DNA from: Enterococcus cecorum DSM 20682 = ATCC 43198
GTDB taxonomy: Bacteria > Bacillota > Bacilli > Lactobacillales > Enterococcaceae
Direction: 5' to 3'
DNA length: 64,000 nt
NCBI RefSeq assembly: GCF_000407565.1
Contig: NZ_ASWI01000004.1
Coordinates: 576,001 to 640,000 of the forward strand
Below the pieces are notes generated by a model that was not told where the DNA came from, did not search any database, and saw only the letters and a program-made list of their open reading frames with translations. Each line of letters begins with the position of its first letter. Position 1 is the stretch's first letter. Position numbers and translations under genes: made by a program. Below are positions 26,862 through 36,034 of this stretch, in pieces.

Positions 26862-27062
26862 ATGCAAACAGGTACAGTGAAATGGTTTAATGCCGAAAAA
26901 GGTTTTGGCTTCATTACAGGTGAAGATGGTAAAGATGTATTCGTACATTTTTCAGCTATCCAAAGTGATGGTTTCAAAACTTTAGAAGAAGGTCAAAGTG
27001 TTACCTTTAATGTTGGAGAAGGACAACGTGGCCCTCAAGCAACAAATGTTGTGAAAGCTTAA
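26862..27062 (+). CDS. cspA: Cold-shock protein (first copy)
   Basis: A 66-residue single OB-fold RNA chaperone. [16 protein letters not shown] (RNP1) and VFVHFSAIQ (RNP2) are intact, and the ending [10 protein letters not shown] is typical. AAGGAGGA with an 8-base gap precedes the ATG at 26862. A longer frame from 26811 adds no family sequence. A close paralogue lies at 42110. Confidence 0.96.
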   Translation: MQTGTVKWFNAEKGFGFITGEDGKDVFVHFSAIQSDGFKTLEEGQSVTFNVGEGQRGPQATNVVKA

Positions 27063-27081
27063 TCGTTAATAATAATGTCCA

Positions 27082-27117
27082 AGATCTACTAGCAAACTTG
27101 TTAGTAGGTCTTTTTTA
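27082..27117 (+). terminator. Terminator after cspA
   Basis: AGATCTACTA pairs with TAGTAGGTCT (one G-T) and is followed by six T residues. Confidence 0.88.
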
Positions 27118-27119
27118 TT

Positions 27120-27148
27120 TTGTTTTTCTTGTAAAAATTCGTTATACT
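27120..27148 (+). promoter_or_regulatory. Promoter for dinG
   Basis: TTGTTT (27120-27125), 17-base spacer, TATACT (27143-27148). Confidence 0.7.
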
Positions 27149-27191
27149 ATTTGTTGGAAAAATAGAAATTGAATGGAAAGAAGGTGCTGAA

Positions 27192-29732
27192 TTGTCAACG
27201 ATTTATGCCATTGTTGATTTAGAAACCACGGGTACAGACGTTTTAAAAGATCAAATTATTCAGTTTGCTTGTACCTTGGTTCAGGATAATCAGATTTTAC
27301 ATACATTTTCAACCGACATTAATCCTGGTTTTGCTGTTCCTAAAAATATTCAACATTTAACCGGATTAACCAATCGTCGTTTAGTGAAAGCACCTTATTT
27401 TGAAGATGTTGCCTTGATGATTGAAAATATTTTGCAAGACACAGTTTTTGTTGCACACAATGTACACTTTGATTATCAATTTTTGTCAAATACATTTGTG
27501 AAATATGGTTTTGATCCGTTAACGATACCGGCGATAGATACGGTAGATTTAGCACAAATTTTTTTGCCAATGCAGTCTAGTTATCGTTTGAATGATTTAG
27601 TGACGAACCTAGGAATCAGTCATGAAAATCCTCACCAAGCAGATAGTGATGCAAAAGTAACGGCAGAATTATTTTTATATTTAGGACAAATCATTGAAAA
27701 TTTACCCATCAAGACCCTGACACAAATTTGTCAAAGATGCGATTTACTAAGTATGCAGACGGGGAATTTTATTAAAAAATGTCAGGAATTAAGACAACTT
27801 GAAGGAAAAGTAGCTACAAAAACAGATGATTTAGAATTGGTAGAAGATATTTGGGTGAAAAAATCTCGTGTCCATCCTATCAAAAATTCTCATGCAGTGA
27901 GTTATCCAAAATCAAAAAAAGCAAAAGAAAAAATACTTGGCAAAAGCTTGAGCAATGAACAAGCTAAATTAATGAATCTTATTTATCAAAATCGCTATTC
28001 CTTGAAAAAAGAGCACTTACAAGAAGAAGTCACCATTGACGTCAATCGAGAGTTGTCGCATCCAGAAAATGTTTTCTTGCCGCTGAGTTATTTTACCCCA
28101 GCTGATTTTCCGGTTCTTTTAGGTTATGAATCGGATAATTGGTGGCAAAATTGGCAAAAGGTGACTAACGCGTCTACTTCTCGTACGCTATTAGCTATGC
28201 ATTATTATCCAGATAAACAATATATTGATTTACATCGATTTTCCCAGATGTTAAGTCAAATACCAGATCAAAAATTTACCTCTATTTTACAAATGATGAT
28301 ACTAGTATGGCTCACTCAAACTCAGACCGGCTCACTTGTTGAATTAGGACTGTATCAACAATCGCATAGCTTTTTTCAACAAGTGAATTATCAATCAGCA
28401 GACTTTTATCCAGATTCTTATTATTTAAAGCGTCGTAATAGTGAAATGCAATGCGCACAGGTCGTTTTATTTCGCCAAAAAGATGTTTTACTCGCTAACT
28501 TTGATGAAGTGTTTCAAGATTTTGCTTATCGTCAAGTGATATTCGAAGAGGCGCAATATTTGCTGCCATTACAAAAATTTAATCACCAACGCGTAGATAT
28601 CCAAAACTTACAAAAATTAATCAATCAAACATTAAAAGCTGAACCTCATCCATTAATGGTCAGTATCTTGTCATTAATCAACGACTTTCAACGGCAAGTG
28701 TTTGATCAATGGGTATCAATTGTGTCAGTCAAGCTATTTAATGAAAGTGAATTTGCCGCTTTACCTCAAAGTTTTCAGCGTCAATTAAATCAATTAATGA
28801 ACTATTATGAAGAATTTATTGCATACGTTTCATCTTCAAATAATCAAGAAAGTGACCATGTAATTTTGAATATTGTACAACAATTTCAGTTATTACTTGC
28901 ATGGTTTCGCGATTTTCAAGAAACAACCGTGCATAGTTGGTTTTTAGAAAAAAATCATTTGCTTTTTATTCGTTATGACTTCACCAATACGATAGATACG
29001 CTTTCTACAGATGCAGCCAAAATATTTATTGGAAATCATTTAAGTTTACCGTATCAAAAGAATTATTTTGCAGAAAAATTGTCTTTAAACAATGTCAAAG
29101 TAAAGCAACTAAAAGAAAAAGAGCGTACTTTTTTGCCACGGATTGAAGTGGCTCAAAAAGGGATATCCATTCCAGAAGTAACGAATGAAGCATTTGGTCA
29201 GTATATTGCAAACATCATTATGCATGAAATTTTGAATCAACAAGAATCGACACTGGTACTTTTTAATTCAAAAGAGGTCTTACGTTATGTGTTTGAAACC
29301 ATTAGTGAAACGATGAATCAAGCGGGTATAGAGTTGTTTGCACTCGGCCAAAATACCAGTTTGTCCAAAATAAAGAAGCGTTATGAAGCAAATGATAATC
29401 AATTTGTATTTTTATTAAATCCATATTTAGATGATTCTTTTTTAGCTGATTTTCATTTTAAACGTGTGATACTAACGCGTTTACCTTTTCATAATCCTAG
29501 CGCGCCTTTAACACTTGCTTATCAAAAGTATTTGGAAAAACTTGATATCGATGCTTTTCAACGAGAGGCTTTACCAACGGCGGGGATTCGTTTAGCGAGA
29601 TGTCTAGATTTAGTAGCGAATCAACCCGATGCAAAACTACTCATTTTAGATAAGCGTCTCATCTCAACTACTTATGGGAAAAAGCTACAAAAAATCTTAC
29701 CGAAACCTTGGACGTACGAGGCAAAGACTTAA
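27192..29732 (+). CDS. dinG: DinG-type exonuclease with degenerate helicase region
   Basis: 846 residues from a TTG start. Residues 1 to about 165 are an intact DEDDh 3'-5' exonuclease: DLETTG, AHNVHFDYQF and HQADSDAKVTAELF. The remaining 680 residues align in layout with a DinG helicase (EEAQ where DEAH is expected; LTRLPFHNPSAPLTLAYQKYL near the end). No Walker A lysine loop is visible. The SFWEGVD motif has become PYLDDSFLADF, and the QGxGRLIR motif has become LARCLDLVANQ. The protein is also shorter than typical full DinG (about 900 residues). It probably keeps nuclease activity but no ATP-driven unwinding. It heads the usual dinG-ypmB-aspB-asnS run. Confidence 0.85.
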   Translation: MSTIYAIVDLETTGTDVLKDQIIQFACTLVQDNQILHTFSTDINPGFAVPKNIQHLTGLTNRRLVKAPYFEDVALMIENILQDTVFVAHNVHFDYQFLSNTFVKYGFDPLTIPAIDTVDLAQIFLPMQSSYRLNDLVTNLGISHENPHQADSDAKVTAELFLYLGQIIENLPIKTLTQICQRCDLLSMQTGNFIKKCQELRQLEGKVATKTDDLELVEDIWVKKSRVHPIKNSHAVSYPKSKKAKEKILGKSLSNEQAKLMNLIYQNRYSLKKEHLQEEVTIDVNRELSHPENVFLPLSYFTPADFPVLLGYESDNWWQNWQKVTNASTSRTLLAMHYYPDKQYIDLHRFSQMLSQIPDQKFTSILQMMILVWLTQTQTGSLVELGLYQQSHSFFQQVNYQSADFYPDSYYLKRRNSEMQCAQVVLFRQKDVLLANFDEVFQDFAYRQVIFEEAQYLLPLQKFNHQRVDIQNLQKLINQTLKAEPHPLMVSILSLINDFQRQVFDQWVSIVSVKLFNESEFAALPQSFQRQLNQLMNYYEEFIAYVSSSNNQESDHVILNIVQQFQLLLAWFRDFQETTVHSWFLEKNHLLFIRYDFTNTIDTLSTDAAKIFIGNHLSLPYQKNYFAEKLSLNNVKVKQLKEKERTFLPRIEVAQKGISIPEVTNEAFGQYIANIIMHEILNQQESTLVLFNSKEVLRYVFETISETMNQAGIELFALGQNTSLSKIKKRYEANDNQFVFLLNPYLDDSFLADFHFKRVILTRLPFHNPSAPLTLAYQKYLEKLDIDAFQREALPTAGIRLARCLDLVANQPDAKLLILDKRLISTTYGKKLQKILPKPWTYEAKT

Positions 29733-29777
29733 AAATTTGTAAATTCCTATTTTTTTGTAAAACTTATGCAAAGAATC

Positions 29778-29786
29778 TGCTATAAT
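29778..29786 (+). promoter_or_regulatory. Extended -10 promoter for ypmB-aspB-asnS
   Basis: TGCTATAAT, 41 bases before the ypmB start. A TTGTAA lies 20 bases upstream, too far to be a good -35. Confidence 0.6.
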
Positions 29787-29827
29787 AAAAACATTAAAAT
29801 GAAATGTAGGTTAGAGGTGGGCACAAG

Positions 29828-30310
29828 TTGCATAATGAAGATGCACGTGAAAAACGTATAAATCAAATATTGATGATAGGTATATATATTATGCTGGGTG
29901 TTATATTATTTACGAGCATATTTTACTTAAAAGCAACCAAATCTTATCGACACGCCAGAAATGAAGCGATACAAATTGCAACACAATATGGCAAATTAGA
30001 TCAAGTTGATGACTTTTATTGGTTCAATCGTAAAAATACTTATTTCTCAGTGGGTGGAAAAGATGCAAAGGGTGACGAAAAATATGTCATCATTGCGCAA
30101 AAAGGTGGTAAAGTACAAGTGGTGAATCAAAAAGATGGTTATAATGAAGATGAAATTCGCCAAGTCTTTGCAAAAGTCCATCCAAATCAGACGATATTAA
30201 AAACCACTCTTGGTTTTTACAAAAAACACATTGTATGGGAAATCGTTTCTAAACAAAATCAGTATTATTTTTTTGACTTTAAATCTGGTCAAGCAATTGA
30301 AAATATTTAA
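29828..30310 (+). CDS. ypmB: YpmB-like membrane-anchored DUF5590 protein
   Basis: A 160-residue protein with one N-terminal membrane segment (about residues 13-35, IGIYIMLGVILFTSIFYL). A short extracytoplasmic region follows that resembles two PepSY-like repeats. The TTG start lies six bases after AGAGGTGGG. The position between dinG and aspB matches Bacillus ypmB. The function is unknown. Confidence 0.85.
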   Translation: MHNEDAREKRINQILMIGIYIMLGVILFTSIFYLKATKSYRHARNEAIQIATQYGKLDQVDDFYWFNRKNTYFSVGGKDAKGDEKYVIIAQKGGKVQVVNQKDGYNEDEIRQVFAKVHPNQTILKTTLGFYKKHIVWEIVSKQNQYYFFDFKSGQAIENI

Positions 30311-30358
30311 GGTTAATAAATTGTTGGAGAAAAATATATAATAAAAAGGATGAAGAAA

Positions 30359-31546
30359 ATGAAATTATCAACAAAGGTTCAAAATTTAGCTCCGTCAGTA
30401 ACTTTGCAGGCGGCGGCAAGAGCAAAGGAATTAAAAGCACAAGGTCTAGATGTTCTAAGCTTAACGGTTGGGCAGCCTGATTTTGTCACACCAAAAAATA
30501 TTGAAGAGGCTGCCATTGCTGCGATTCAATCAGGTGAGGCTAGTTTTTACACCCAGTCTGCAGGTATTCCTGAACTGCGTCAAGCTATCGTCACTTACAT
30601 GAAGGAAAATTATGGCTTAGATTATTCAATTAATCAAACAATTGTAACTGATGGCGCAAAGTTTGCGTTATATTTGCTCTTCCAAACGATTTTGGATGAA
30701 GGGGATGAAGTGATTATCCCTGTTCCTTATTGGGTAAGTTATGCAGAACAAGTACGTTTGGCTTCTGGTGTCCCTGTTTTTGCTAAGACTGATGAAGAAA
30801 ATGGCTTTAAAGTTACCGTTGAGCACTTGGATGAAGTCTTGACGAAACGTACAAAAGCGATTATCATTAATTCGCCTTCTAATCCAACAGGAATGATTTA
30901 TTCAAAAGAAGAATTATTAGCGATTGGACAATGGGCGGTTAAAAATAAAGTATTAATTGTTGCAGACGATATCTATGGCCGCTTGATTTATGGTGATAAT
31001 CAATTCACTTCCATGGCGATGCTAACACCAGAAATCCGTCAAAATACAATTGTGATCAATGGTGTATCTAAAACTTATGCTATGACGGGTTGGCGCATTG
31101 GTTTTGCAGTAGGTGATGAAGAAATTATTCAAGGAATGATTCGCCTAGCTAGTCAATCAACAAGTAATCCAACAGCTGTGAGTCAATACGCGGCTGTCGA
31201 GGCTTTAACTGGCAGTCAAGCCTCCGTAGAAGAAATGCGTTTGGTTTTTGAAGAAAGATTAAATCGCTTATATCCATTATTGTGTGAAATTCCAGGATTT
31301 AAGGTTCAAAAACCACAAGCAGCCTTTTATTTCTTCATTAATATAAGTGAAACCTTACAAAATTGTGGGTATCAAGAAGCTACCAGTTTTGTAGAAGATT
31401 TATTAAACGAAGCACATGTTGCTGTTGTGACGGGTGCGGGATTTGGAATGGACCAATATATTCGTATCAGTTATGCAACAGACTGGGCTACTTTAGAAAA
31501 AAGTGCACAACGTATCAAAGCATTTGTCGAAAGTAAAATGCAATAG
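30359..31546 (+). CDS. aspB: Aspartate aminotransferase (class I PLP)
   Basis: A 395-residue PLP enzyme interconverting aspartate and oxaloacetate. KVQNLAPSVTLQAAARAKEL opens it, NSPSNPTGMIYS holds the cofactor-site Asn, and GVSKTYAMTGWRIGF contains the Schiff-base lysine. RISYA near the end carries the substrate arginine. The ATG at 30359 sits nine bases after AAAAAGG; the ATG at 30350 touches that site. Next to asnS it could supply aspartate for asparagine metabolism. Confidence 0.95.
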   Translation: MKLSTKVQNLAPSVTLQAAARAKELKAQGLDVLSLTVGQPDFVTPKNIEEAAIAAIQSGEASFYTQSAGIPELRQAIVTYMKENYGLDYSINQTIVTDGAKFALYLLFQTILDEGDEVIIPVPYWVSYAEQVRLASGVPVFAKTDEENGFKVTVEHLDEVLTKRTKAIIINSPSNPTGMIYSKEELLAIGQWAVKNKVLIVADDIYGRLIYGDNQFTSMAMLTPEIRQNTIVINGVSKTYAMTGWRIGFAVGDEEIIQGMIRLASQSTSNPTAVSQYAAVEALTGSQASVEEMRLVFEERLNRLYPLLCEIPGFKVQKPQAAFYFFINISETLQNCGYQEATSFVEDLLNEAHVAVVTGAGFGMDQYIRISYATDWATLEKSAQRIKAFVESKMQ

Positions 31547-31589
31547 ATGCGTTAATATATAATTGTTAGTATAGATTGGAGAGACTCTC

Positions 31590-32888
31590 GTGAAACAAAT
31601 TCAAATTGTTGATTCAAAAGAGCACGTTGGGGAAGTTGTCAAGATTGGTGCTTGGGTAGCAAATAAACGCTCAAGTGGTAAAATTGCTTTCTTACAACTA
31701 AGAGACGGAACTGCTTATTTTCAAGGAGTAGTAGTTAAAAGTGAAGTGCCTGAAGAAGTATTTCAATTAGCAAAAGGATTAAATCAGGAAACTTCTGTCT
31801 GGGTTATTGGTGAAATTAGAGAAGATTCTCGTTCTAAATTTGGTTATGAAATTGGGATTACAGATATTGAAGTGATCGGAGAAAGTCATGAATATCCAAT
31901 TACACCGAAAGAACACGGAACAGACTTTTTAATGGATCACCGTCATTTATGGCTTCGTTCTTCTAGACAACATGCCATTATGCAAATCCGTAATGAAATT
32001 ATTCGTGCCTCTTATGAATTTTTCAATAATCATGGTTTTGTAAAAGTAGACCCACCAATTTTAACAGGTTCTGCACCTGAAGGAACGACAGACTTGTTTG
32101 AAACCAACTACTTTGATCATAAAGCCTATCTATCTCAATCAGGTCAGCTATATATGGAAGCTGCAGCAATGGCAATGGGGAAAGTCTTCTCATTTGGCCC
32201 AACTTTCCGTGCCGAGAAATCAAAAACACGTCGTCATTTGATTGAATTCTGGATGATTGAACCAGAAATGGCCTTTATGCATCAAGAAGAAAGTTTAGAG
32301 ATTCAAGAACAATATGTTGCATACTTAGTACAAAATGTTTTAGATCATTGTGATTATGCTTTACATGTTTTAGGTCGTGATCGTAGCGTATTAGAAAAAT
32401 ATACCAAATTACCATATGCACGTATTAGCTATGATGAAGCGATTGAACGATTACAAGCAAATGGTTTTGATGACATCAAGTGGGGTGATGATTTTGGTTC
32501 ACCACATGAAACCTTTATCGCAAATTCATTTGAACAACCAGTATTTATCATGAACTATCCTAAAGCAATCAAACCATTTTATATGAAGCCACATCCAACA
32601 AGAGATGATGTTGTTGTGTGTGCCGATTTAATTGCGCCAGAAGGTTATGGTGAAATTATCGGTGGTTCTGAAAGAGCAACGGATTATGATTACTTGTTAG
32701 AGCAAATTCGTCAAGCTGGCTTAAATGAAGAAGAATATTCATGGTATCTAGATTTACGTAAATATGGAACTGTACCACACTCCGGTTTTGGTTTAGGTTT
32801 AGAACGTACGGTTACATGGATTGCAGGGATTGACCATGTGCGTGAAGCTATTCCATTCCCACGTTTATTAAATCGTATTTATCCATAA
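31590..32888 (+). CDS. asnS: Asparaginyl-tRNA synthetase
   Basis: A class IIb aminoacyl-tRNA synthetase of 432 residues. An OB-fold anticodon domain ([23 protein letters not shown]) precedes the catalytic core. The core has motif 2 in [28 protein letters not shown] and motif 3 in [27 protein letters not shown]. The absence of an AspRS-type insertion and the neighbours favour AsnRS. The start is GTG at 31590. Confidence 0.97.
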   Translation: MKQIQIVDSKEHVGEVVKIGAWVANKRSSGKIAFLQLRDGTAYFQGVVVKSEVPEEVFQLAKGLNQETSVWVIGEIREDSRSKFGYEIGITDIEVIGESHEYPITPKEHGTDFLMDHRHLWLRSSRQHAIMQIRNEIIRASYEFFNNHGFVKVDPPILTGSAPEGTTDLFETNYFDHKAYLSQSGQLYMEAAAMAMGKVFSFGPTFRAEKSKTRRHLIEFWMIEPEMAFMHQEESLEIQEQYVAYLVQNVLDHCDYALHVLGRDRSVLEKYTKLPYARISYDEAIERLQANGFDDIKWGDDFGSPHETFIANSFEQPVFIMNYPKAIKPFYMKPHPTRDDVVVCADLIAPEGYGEIIGGSERATDYDYLLEQIRQAGLNEEEYSWYLDLRKYGTVPHSGFGLGLERTVTWIAGIDHVREAIPFPRLLNRIYP

Positions 32889-32898
32889 AATAGTAATT

Positions 32899-32928
32899 AC
32901 CGACTTACACGATGTAGGTCGGTTTTTT
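32899..32928 (+). terminator. Terminator after asnS
   Basis: A perfect ACCGACTTACA / TGTAGGTCGGT stem with a 3-base loop and six T residues. Confidence 0.93.
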
Positions 32929-32969
32929 GTAGAATAAAGGCGGAAAGATTAAAACTTTCTAAATTATGA

Positions 32970-32998
32970 TTGCCTTTTCTTTATTCATTCGCTACAAT
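32970..32998 (+). promoter_or_regulatory. Promoter for gtrA-like gene
   Basis: TTGCCT (32970-32975), 17-base spacer, TACAAT (32993-32998). Confidence 0.7.
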
Positions 32999-33028
32999 AG
33001 TCTGGTACGAATAAAATGGAGTTTTGAT

Positions 33029-33460
33029 ATGACTTATACAAAAAAAATAAAGCAATATCTAGAAGAAAAAAATCTTTGGGAAGTTTTTTCTTACCTATTC
33101 TTTGGCGGTTGTACCTTTGTCGTCAACTTTATTACCTATTTTTTATTCAAAGATTTATTGCATTTTAACTATATTTTGGCAAATTTAATTGCTTGGATAC
33201 TATCGGTGCTTTTTGCTTATATTACGAACAAGCTATACGTTTTTGAATCTAGAGGAAAAACCTTTGCACAAAATTTAAAAGAATTATTTTTATTTTTTGC
33301 TGCACGAATTTTAACATTAGGTTTTGATATGGGTTCATTATCTTTTTGTTTAGAAGTGTTAAAGACAAATGATTTCATTGCAAAATTTGTTTCTCAGTTT
33401 ATTGTGATTTTATCAAATTATATCTTTAGTAAAATGATTATTTTTAAAAAATCAAAATAG
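33029..33460 (+). CDS. GtrA-like membrane protein
   Basis: A 143-residue protein with four hydrophobic spans, as in the GtrA/DPMS family that helps move lipid-linked sugars across membranes. EVFSYLFFGGCTFVVNFITYFLF, ANLIAWILSVLFAYITNKLYVF and the final VILSNYIFSKMIIF are typical. ATG at 33029 follows TGGAG; the frame opening at 32966 would begin inside the promoter. No sugar-lipid glycosyltransferase is adjacent. Confidence 0.9.
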   Translation: MTYTKKIKQYLEEKNLWEVFSYLFFGGCTFVVNFITYFLFKDLLHFNYILANLIAWILSVLFAYITNKLYVFESRGKTFAQNLKELFLFFAARILTLGFDMGSLSFCLEVLKTNDFIAKFVSQFIVILSNYIFSKMIIFKKSK

Positions 33461-33484
33461 GTTTTAAAATCAAAATGTATCGTG

Positions 33485-33490
33485 TATAAT
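33485..33490 (+). promoter_or_regulatory. -10 element for mltG
   Basis: TATAAT 34 bases before the start codon. No convincing -35 is visible. Confidence 0.5.
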
Positions 33491-33523
33491 AAAACAAGTT
33501 AAGTATATGAAGGAGGCGTAGAT

Positions 33524-34726
33524 TTGAATTCAACAAATCAACCAGAGAAGCCGACGTCTAACAATCCATCTACGAATCAGGATAATCGCTCGCAGATGAG
33601 TAGAACTTCTGCGACTGCTCGTGCAAAACAGAAGAAGGAACGCCGAATGAATCGACGCAATACAGAAGACCGCATCGTAAATAAAATAGTTACGATCGTT
33701 GTTGTTGTATTAGTCTTGATTATATCGATTTTAGGATTTACAGTCTTCCGCTATATCCAATCGAGTCTAAATCCGCTAGATCCACAAAGTAATAAAAAGA
33801 TAGAAATTACGATTCCAACAGGCTCATCTAATAAACAAATTGGTGAAATATTAGAAAAGGGTCACATTATTAAGAGTGGTTTAGTTTTTAATTACTATAC
33901 TAAGTTTAATAATTTAACTGGTTTTCAAGCTGGAACTTATAAATTAAGTCCAAGTATGACGCTCGATGGGATTAGTAAGAAGTTACAAGGTGGTAATGGT
34001 TTAAGTGTGGCCGATGCGAAGTTGACGATTCCTGAAGGTTTTACAATTGAACAAATAGCAGATAAGTTGGCGGATAAAACGAAATTAGATAAAAAAGACT
34101 TTCTCGCTTTGATGAAAGATGATCAATTCTTCCAAGAGATGCAAGCCAAATATCCTAAATTATTAGAATCTGCGGCTAGTGCTACGGATGTTCGTTATCG
34201 TTTAGAGGGTTATTTATTCCCTGCAACTTATGATTATCTCAATAAAATGACTTTGAAAGATTTAGTGGCACAAATGATTGCCAAGACAGATTCGGTCATG
34301 CAAAATTATTATGATACTATTGCGGCAAAAAATATGACGGTTCAACAAGTGTTAACCTTAGCTTCTTTAGTCGAAAAAGAAGGTGTCAGTGATGTTGATC
34401 GTAAAAATATTGCACAAGTATTTTATAATCGTCTAGCACAAAATATGCCATTACAATCTGATATTTCTGTGCTATATGCATTGAACGAAACGAAAGAAAC
34501 TGTTACAATTAAGGACACTCAAACAGATTCACCATATAATTTATATTTGAATACAGGATATGGACCTGGACCATTTAATAACCCAGGAGAAAAGGCGATT
34601 CAAGCAGTCTTAAATCCGATTCAAAATGATTATCTATACTTTGTTGCTGATGTGAAAACAGGCCAAGTATATTTTGCTAAAACATTAGAAGAACATAATG
34701 TTTTAGTTGAAAAATATGTGAATTAA
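33524..34726 (+). CDS. mltG: Endolytic murein transglycosylase MltG
   Basis: A 400-residue enzyme that cuts nascent glycan strands and influences strand length. The N-terminal 50 residues are cytoplasmic and highly charged. One membrane span (about 52-77) is followed by a LysM-like region and the YceG domain. The catalytic Glu is in LASLVEKEGVSDVDRKNIAQVFYNRL. LYLNTGYGPGPFNNPG completes the signature. TTG start, AAGGAGG seven bases upstream. In Firmicutes it commonly precedes greA, as here. Confidence 0.96.
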   Translation: MNSTNQPEKPTSNNPSTNQDNRSQMSRTSATARAKQKKERRMNRRNTEDRIVNKIVTIVVVVLVLIISILGFTVFRYIQSSLNPLDPQSNKKIEITIPTGSSNKQIGEILEKGHIIKSGLVFNYYTKFNNLTGFQAGTYKLSPSMTLDGISKKLQGGNGLSVADAKLTIPEGFTIEQIADKLADKTKLDKKDFLALMKDDQFFQEMQAKYPKLLESAASATDVRYRLEGYLFPATYDYLNKMTLKDLVAQMIAKTDSVMQNYYDTIAAKNMTVQQVLTLASLVEKEGVSDVDRKNIAQVFYNRLAQNMPLQSDISVLYALNETKETVTIKDTQTDSPYNLYLNTGYGPGPFNNPGEKAIQAVLNPIQNDYLYFVADVKTGQVYFAKTLEEHNVLVEKYVN

Positions 34727-34762
34727 TAATATCCAATGATGTATAATAAAGGAGAATTATAG

Positions 34763-35236
34763 ATGGTAGAAAAAGTATATCCAATGACACAAGAAGGAAA
34801 AGAAAAATTAGAGCGTGAATTAGAAGAACTAAAAACAGTGAAACGCGGCGAAATCATTGAACGTATTAAAATTGCGCGTAGTTTTGGCGACTTATCTGAA
34901 AACTCTGAGTATGAATCTGCAAAAGACGAACAAGCTTTTGTGGAAGGCCGCATCACTACTTTAGAAAATATGATTCGTTTTGCACAAATTATTGATAATG
35001 ATAATGTTGCTCAAGATGAAGTTTCAATTGGTAAAACAGTTGTCTTTAAAGAGTTGCCTGACGGAGAAGAAGAAGAATACACTATTGTCGGAAGTGCTGA
35101 ATCTGATCCTTTTGCTGGTAAAATTTCCAATGATTCACCTATTGCACAAGCTTTAATCGGTAAAAAAGTGAATGATGAAGTAAATATTTCAACACCAGGT
35201 GGCGACTTCTTGGTTAAAATTGTTTCTGTGAAATAG
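34763..35236 (+). CDS. greA: Transcription elongation factor GreA
   Basis: A 157-residue factor that rescues backtracked RNA polymerase. An N-terminal coiled coil ([17 protein letters not shown], then [18 protein letters not shown] with the acidic tip) is followed by an FKBP-like globular domain. Start ATG follows GGAGAAT. Possible read-through from mltG, 36 bases upstream. Confidence 0.98.
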   Translation: MVEKVYPMTQEGKEKLERELEELKTVKRGEIIERIKIARSFGDLSENSEYESAKDEQAFVEGRITTLENMIRFAQIIDNDNVAQDEVSIGKTVVFKELPDGEEEEYTIVGSAESDPFAGKISNDSPIAQALIGKKVNDEVNISTPGGDFLVKIVSVK

Positions 35237-35245
35237 TAATGATTA

Positions 35246-35282
35246 AAGGGTACTATCGCTAGTCGATGGTACCTTTCTATAT
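35246..35282 (+). terminator. Hairpin between greA and liaF
   Basis: A 13-bp stem centred on CTAGT (35246-35258 with 35264-35276), with a weak tail (TTTCTATATT). It may be a leaky terminator, since no separate liaF promoter is obvious. Confidence 0.55.
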
Positions 35283-35299
35283 TATAAGGAGGTATGCAG

Positions 35300-36034
35300 T
35301 TGAAACTTAGTGCCTGGCGTTTTTTCTTTATTGTCAATATTTTACTATTGATTCTTTCTATCTGGCAAATTGTGGAAGATTCCGGTTTGACTGTAATCTT
35401 AATTTTAGGAACTTTAAGCTTATTTTTACACTACTTACGTCGGAAAAAAGGGAAAAATACAAACTTGCTATTATGGTTGGGAATTGTTCTCATCTTTATT
35501 AGCCTGATTAATAGTTATGCCTTTTGGTTAATGTTAGTCTTTATTGTCTTATTTATCGGGATTAAAGGCTTTGAAATCATTGACCTGGATTATGAGAATC
35601 TATTGTTTTGGCGAAAAAAAAATATCATTATGGTCCAAACAAAAGAACCAAGTGAAGAAAAGGAATTTATCAGTAAAAAAAGCTACATTGGGACTCAAAT
35701 GATTGGTAATGAAGTTTTTGAATTTGATGACATTAATTTAACGATTTTTGTCGGTGATTCAATTATTGATTTAGGAAATACGATTTTACCTAAGGGCAAA
35801 AATGTCATCGTATTGCGCAAAGGCTTTGGTCGTACTCGGATTTTAGTACCGCATGGCATCCAAATTGATATTTTACATGAGGCATTCCGTGGTGAATTTC
35901 ATTTCCAACAATATCATTATTCGCTAAATGCTGAGGAAGTAAAAATCCATGATATGAAATATGCTGAAAGTGAACGAAAGATTAAAATTATTTCTAATGT
36001 AATTATGGGTGATTTAGAGGTGATTCGCGTATGA
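35300..36034 (+). CDS. liaF: LiaF, envelope-stress regulator membrane protein
   Basis: A 244-residue membrane protein that in related bacteria holds the LiaS kinase inactive. Four N-terminal hydrophobic segments (residues about 5-95) lead to the C-terminal cell-wall-active-antibiotics response domain, a beta-helix-like repeat (IFVGDSIIDLGNTILPKGKNV). TTG at 35300 lies seven bases after AAGGAGG; the ATG at 35294 is only one base from it. It overlaps liaS by four bases. Confidence 0.93.
   Translation: MKLSAWRFFFIVNILLLILSIWQIVEDSGLTVILILGTLSLFLHYLRRKKGKNTNLLLWLGIVLIFISLINSYAFWLMLVFIVLFIGIKGFEIIDLDYENLLFWRKKNIIMVQTKEPSEEKEFISKKSYIGTQMIGNEVFEFDDINLTIFVGDSIIDLGNTILPKGKNVIVLRKGFGRTRILVPHGIQIDILHEAFRGEFHFQQYHYSLNAEEVKIHDMKYAESERKIKIISNVIMGDLEVIRV

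Noticed and set aside
32966-33028. N-terminal extension of the GtrA-like protein
   Set aside because: The extension lies in the promoter region and adds no conserved residues; the ATG at 33029 has the better ribosome site.
34742-34747. TATAAT just before greA
   Set aside because: Transcription would start at or after the ribosome-binding site, only about nine bases from the ATG. greA is more likely read from mltG or an unseen promoter.
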